A stretch of DNA of 64,000 nucleotides from Alviniconcha marisindica. Its lineage: Eukaryota > Mollusca > Gastropoda > Provannidae. The DNA is taken from the NCBI GenBank assembly GCA_018857735.1, contig JABMCL010001766.1, positions 545,001 to 609,000 on the forward strand. Reading direction: 5' to 3'. The notes under the pieces were generated by a model. The model did not search any database. It was not told where the DNA came from and was given only the letters and a program-made list of their open reading frames with translations. Of this stretch, positions 62,001 to 64,000 are shown in pieces (the stretch's first letter is position 1; each line of letters begins with the position of its first letter). Position numbers and translations under genes: made by a program.

Positions 62001-62159
62001 CAAATAAACAAACAATGGCCATATGACAGCGCCAGAGGAACTGCGTGAGATCACGGTAATTATGTGTAGAGGACGCCAATAACAGCTCACTAAAACTACT
62101 CACATGTAATGCTGCGGTTTTTCGGTTTGTGCTCCATGTAACGGTGCCTCTGACGGCAT
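47094..62159 (-). CDS. UNK: RING/CCCH zinc-finger RNA-binding protein Unkempt (RING exon not found)
   Basis: Fourteen exons join in phase on the minus strand: 62104-62159, 61788-61997, 59262-59569, 57355-57490, 56388-56505, 55300-55384, 54602-54732, 53181-53258, 52329-52463, 50876-51128, 49849-50135, 49276-49524, 48389-48484 and 47094-47246. They give 765 codons; human UNK is about 810. Unkempt binds UAG-containing mRNAs through CCCH fingers and represses translation; it is best known from neural development. Six CCCH fingers are visible, including QCPLFVQHKCTQHRPFTCF (from about residue 28), NCVKNGPHCAFAHG, CRQGYACPHFHN, ENLDNCVYCHTRTEQQFHPE and CPRGAFCAFAHVE. A Ser/Pro-rich linker follows, with YPPGNTVESVVGKALDDL matching the human YPTSDTVESVIESALDDL. 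A coiled coil (AEWEGVYNQAK, ACEAWRREAED) and LPLEALQQLRHQMQIDLTTL come last. The start is MPSEAPLHGAQTEKPQHYM. The about 45-residue RING end is expected to the left. Confident except for the end. Confidence 0.95.
47255..48290 (+). repeat. About 39-bp minisatellite next to an Unkempt acceptor
   Basis: About 25 copies with actcatagccctgagggatc, tcccacactacatcaatgg. It begins within about 10-40 bases of the acceptor of exon 47094-47246 and so lies at the 3' end of that intron on the minus strand. Confidence 0.93.
48645..49000 (+). repeat. Tandem duplication, about 180-bp unit
   Basis: Two diverged copies share atcatactgtgcaaaac (second copy atcatattgtgcaaaac), tttggccaaatg/tctggccaaatg, ccggtctggaagcaagcc and gtgtgcgagaatcat. 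It is intronic in Unkempt. Confidence 0.75.
49029..49239. mobile_element. Hairpin MITE-like element
   Basis: Two arms of about 95 bases (49029-49125 and about 49142-49239) are close reverse complements: ttactggaaaaatacacatc at one end and gatgtgtatttttccagtaa at the other, with acctgtctctgatagtttca and its complement inside. TA borders fit a Tc1/mariner-type non-autonomous element. It is transcribed with Unkempt pre-mRNA and would fold into a near-perfect hairpin. Confidence 0.85.
51340..51490 (+). mobile_element. MITE copy related to 16127-16339, diverged
   Basis: It has acccctttactgcctgcc, attttccggtcctagtataa and aatcctttcacatgctaatg in the same order as the 16127 copy. The right end is not clear. 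Confidence 0.6.
51890..52320 (+). repeat. About 46-bp minisatellite
   Basis: About nine copies with ggccatgctgtaattatgac, ctgaacactaaattttccat and gacact. It abuts the donor of Unkempt exon 52329-52463 on the minus strand. Confidence 0.9.
54190..54598 (+). repeat. About 26-bp minisatellite abutting an Unkempt donor
   Basis: About fourteen copies with tgcttttactgtaccagaac and tgactg. On the minus strand the array starts within about 15 bases of the donor of exon 54602-54732, but it does not include the exon. Confidence 0.92.
55978..56480 (-). repeat. 78-85-bp minisatellite made of an Unkempt exon end plus donor
   Basis: About six copies. Each carries, on the minus strand, the end of zinc finger 5 (about CENLDNCVYCHTRTEQQFHPE), a donor-like GAG|GTAAGT and about 10 bases of intron. 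The rightmost copy is part of the real exon 56388-56505. Further donor-like sites are spaced 78-85 bases apart down to about 55978, some degraded. Confidence 0.9.
57740..58560 (+). repeat. Imperfect A/C-rich tandem repeat
   Basis: Two clusters (about 57740-57880 and 58230-58560) share cacacacataaacacatgta, gctcacagaacagaacatc and aaaatatcacacac. It is intronic in Unkempt. Confidence 0.7.
58659..58682. repeat. Poly-C tract
   Basis: An unbroken run of more than 20 C in an Unkempt intron. Confidence 0.9.
60133..60208. repeat. Small foldback element
   Basis: ggttatgtgtgctgaatgcc at left pairs with gggattcagcacacctaacc at right across an AT-rich core of ATTAATA repeats. The whole is under 90 bases and intronic in Unkempt. 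Confidence 0.75.
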
Positions 62160-64000
62160 TTTTGTTGTCAATCACTGAAATCTGCGCAGCTTTTCCGCGC
62201 AGGGGAGAATTGTCCGTCATTGATTGGTCAACTGTGGTCACATGGCCGGGGCTTCCCCCAACAAACTTTTGGTTTACGTCATTGCAGTGGCAGCCAAACA
62301 TTATAAAGAAAAAGAAAAATACAAAAATATAATACTACTTTATTTATTTATCAGGTCATTTATTTATGATTTTATCTCTGGTTCGTGTCTGCTAAGACCA
62401 ATATTTTTCAAGCGGCAAAGAACGAGAAAAGCGTACCAAAAGGAGACAAGTCACGGATGTTATATGAAAAATGAAAAACTAAAACAGTACACCCTCAGAA
62501 GTTTCGACAAGCGTGTGTTTGTGTGTTCGTCAGGGACACGTCGGGGGGGGGGGGGGGGGGGGGGGTGGGGGGGGGGGGGGGGGGAGAAGATACATTTATA
62601 ATACTTACACAGAAGAAACTGACTGAGATAGGGGGGCGGAAACTAGTGAGAAAGAAAGAAAGACCCCCAAAAAATTTATTTTAAAATTTATTTAAAAATT
62701 GAACTAAAAAATAAAAATCCCTTCACGAAGACACCGTTTGCCGACTAACGTCGCCGGGAATGTGTTTTCCTTGTATCCGTGACCTGTCCTCTCAGTCAGT
62801 TTTGACTGATGAGTACGTTTTTCTCGCCGTTGCCGCATGGCCGCCGCCGCTCAGTTGTTCTTCAGTCTTACACTGAATGAGCCGGAACTGAGACAGCTTC
62901 ACTGATCGGGATCATATCATTTGTCACTAGGTCCTATCCGCTGCGGCCGGGTCTCTTCCAAATCATAGTTAACTGATCCTATGACTATCACAAAAGAGGC
63001 GACTGTCTAGCAGATGTAACAACCGGTCTTCACTGCGTGACGTGCTGGCTCCACGCAACTGGACAAATAAATAAATAACTACGTTGTCGGCTCGGAATTA
63101 ATAACTCAGCGGAAGGCCGGCGGTGACTGAGTCAGTTGGGTCAGGTCAGTGGAAGGGGGGGGGGGGGGGGGGGTTATCAGGCCCATCAGTCACGGCTGAG
63201 TAATTAGACACTATACTTCAGCATTCGGTGACGCCCCCCAGAGCCCATGAGCCTTATGTATATCTAAACTTGATGTCACGAACAGGAAGGAGTAGCCGTG
63301 TTCTTTGCGGCCGCCTACTCAGTGAGACTATGGGAAATCAACTTGACAGGCCTGGTCACTGCTATAACTTATGTCCCTTCACTCTCAGTCGCGGAACACC
63401 GCGGAACCTGAGGCAACAAACAAGTAATATAAAAAGAATTCTACCCCCCCCCCCCCCCCCCCCCCCCCATTTTTATTTTATTTTCAACTGAGAAAGTTAC
63501 TGACGATGACACGCTGAAACTGACGACCCTGACTCAGTGAAAAATCACAGTGATGACACTGAATAAAAATGGAACGTCACCAGCAACCGGACGTGCCGCA
63601 GCGTCATCCGCCCGGGTTACAATGCAACATGCTACACCAATACAACTTGACACATATACTTCGTAGAACACTCAGTACAACACAAGGCTGACACCACAAT
63701 ACGGCACAACTTAGCAGTTGCCGGCCAAGTCAGTGTCAATGTCGTTATTGCACAATAAAAGTGCCGACTCACGACTGAGCCGGAATACGGGAGTGGTTGG
63801 CGGCGAGGGAGGGGCTTAGCATTGAGGTTTTCGCCATGCAAATACCATCAAAGTTTTGACTGACTGACTGAATTAGACACAGCGCATCATAGGCAGTCAG
63901 TCATGACCTTCGGCGCATGATTTTAACAGGCTTCTCGCGTGTCCAAACCGGCAGTGACATGTCAGTTGCACCGTTTGTCCATGTCATGTTGTGCAGGTGA
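62160..64000. other. Upstream flank of Unkempt
   Basis: It contains the Unkempt promoter/5' UTR region (minus strand) near 62160-62300. There are long G-rich runs at 62542-62583 and 63156-63173, and a C run at about 63446-63468. No coding exon is recognised in the rest. Confidence 0.5.

Overview
This window is animal nuclear DNA: split genes with GT/AG introns, dense AC/TG and AG microsatellites, many minisatellites, tRNA-derived SINE copies, small inverted-repeat elements and long poly-G/poly-C runs. The gene content (an LSM11 orthologue, an Unkempt orthologue, a CCDC166-like ciliary-type coiled-coil protein, and two secreted fibrinogen-related proteins with PAN-like and EGF-like domains) together with the repeat style suggests a lophotrochozoan, most likely a gastropod mollusc. 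The species assignment is inference.

Layout. (1) 1-4676, minus strand: six exons of a CCDC166-like (DUF4515-type) coiled-coil gene; its 3' end was not found and probably runs off the left edge. (2) 4677-4967: a short head-to-head promoter region. (3) 4968-8185, plus strand: LSM11, the U7 snRNP Sm-like protein, in four exons, with a repeat-rich 3' UTR and a poly(A) signal near 9207. (4) 9.2-12.9 kb: repeats and one orphan exon-like stretch. (5) 12899-20964 and 25788-30407, plus strand: two tandem paralogues encoding signal peptide + PAN/apple-like + short EGF-like + fibrinogen C-terminal domain. (6) 30.4-47.1 kb: SINEs and minisatellites, with no coding exon that I can support. (7) 47094-62159, minus strand: fourteen exons of Unkempt (six CCCH zinc fingers, serine-rich linker, coiled coil). 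Its RING exon was not found. (8) 62160-64000: upstream flank of Unkempt.

The most unusual feature is a recurring one. Minisatellites here have been built from the 3' end of a coding exon together with its splice donor. It is clearest in fibrinogen-related gene A (about 21 copies of a 54-bp unit, each with an exon end and donor-like site) and in Unkempt (about six copies of a 78-85-bp unit carrying the end of zinc finger 5 and its donor). A decayed version sits in the PAN region of gene A. The CCDC166-like gene also has a decayed copy of the start of its exon 6 in the loop of a foldback structure. Gene functions are independent: LSM11 acts in histone pre-mRNA 3' processing, Unkempt in mRNA binding, the CCDC166-like protein is probably a ciliary/structural coiled coil, and the fibrinogen-related pair are probable secreted lectin-like or immune-recognition proteins.
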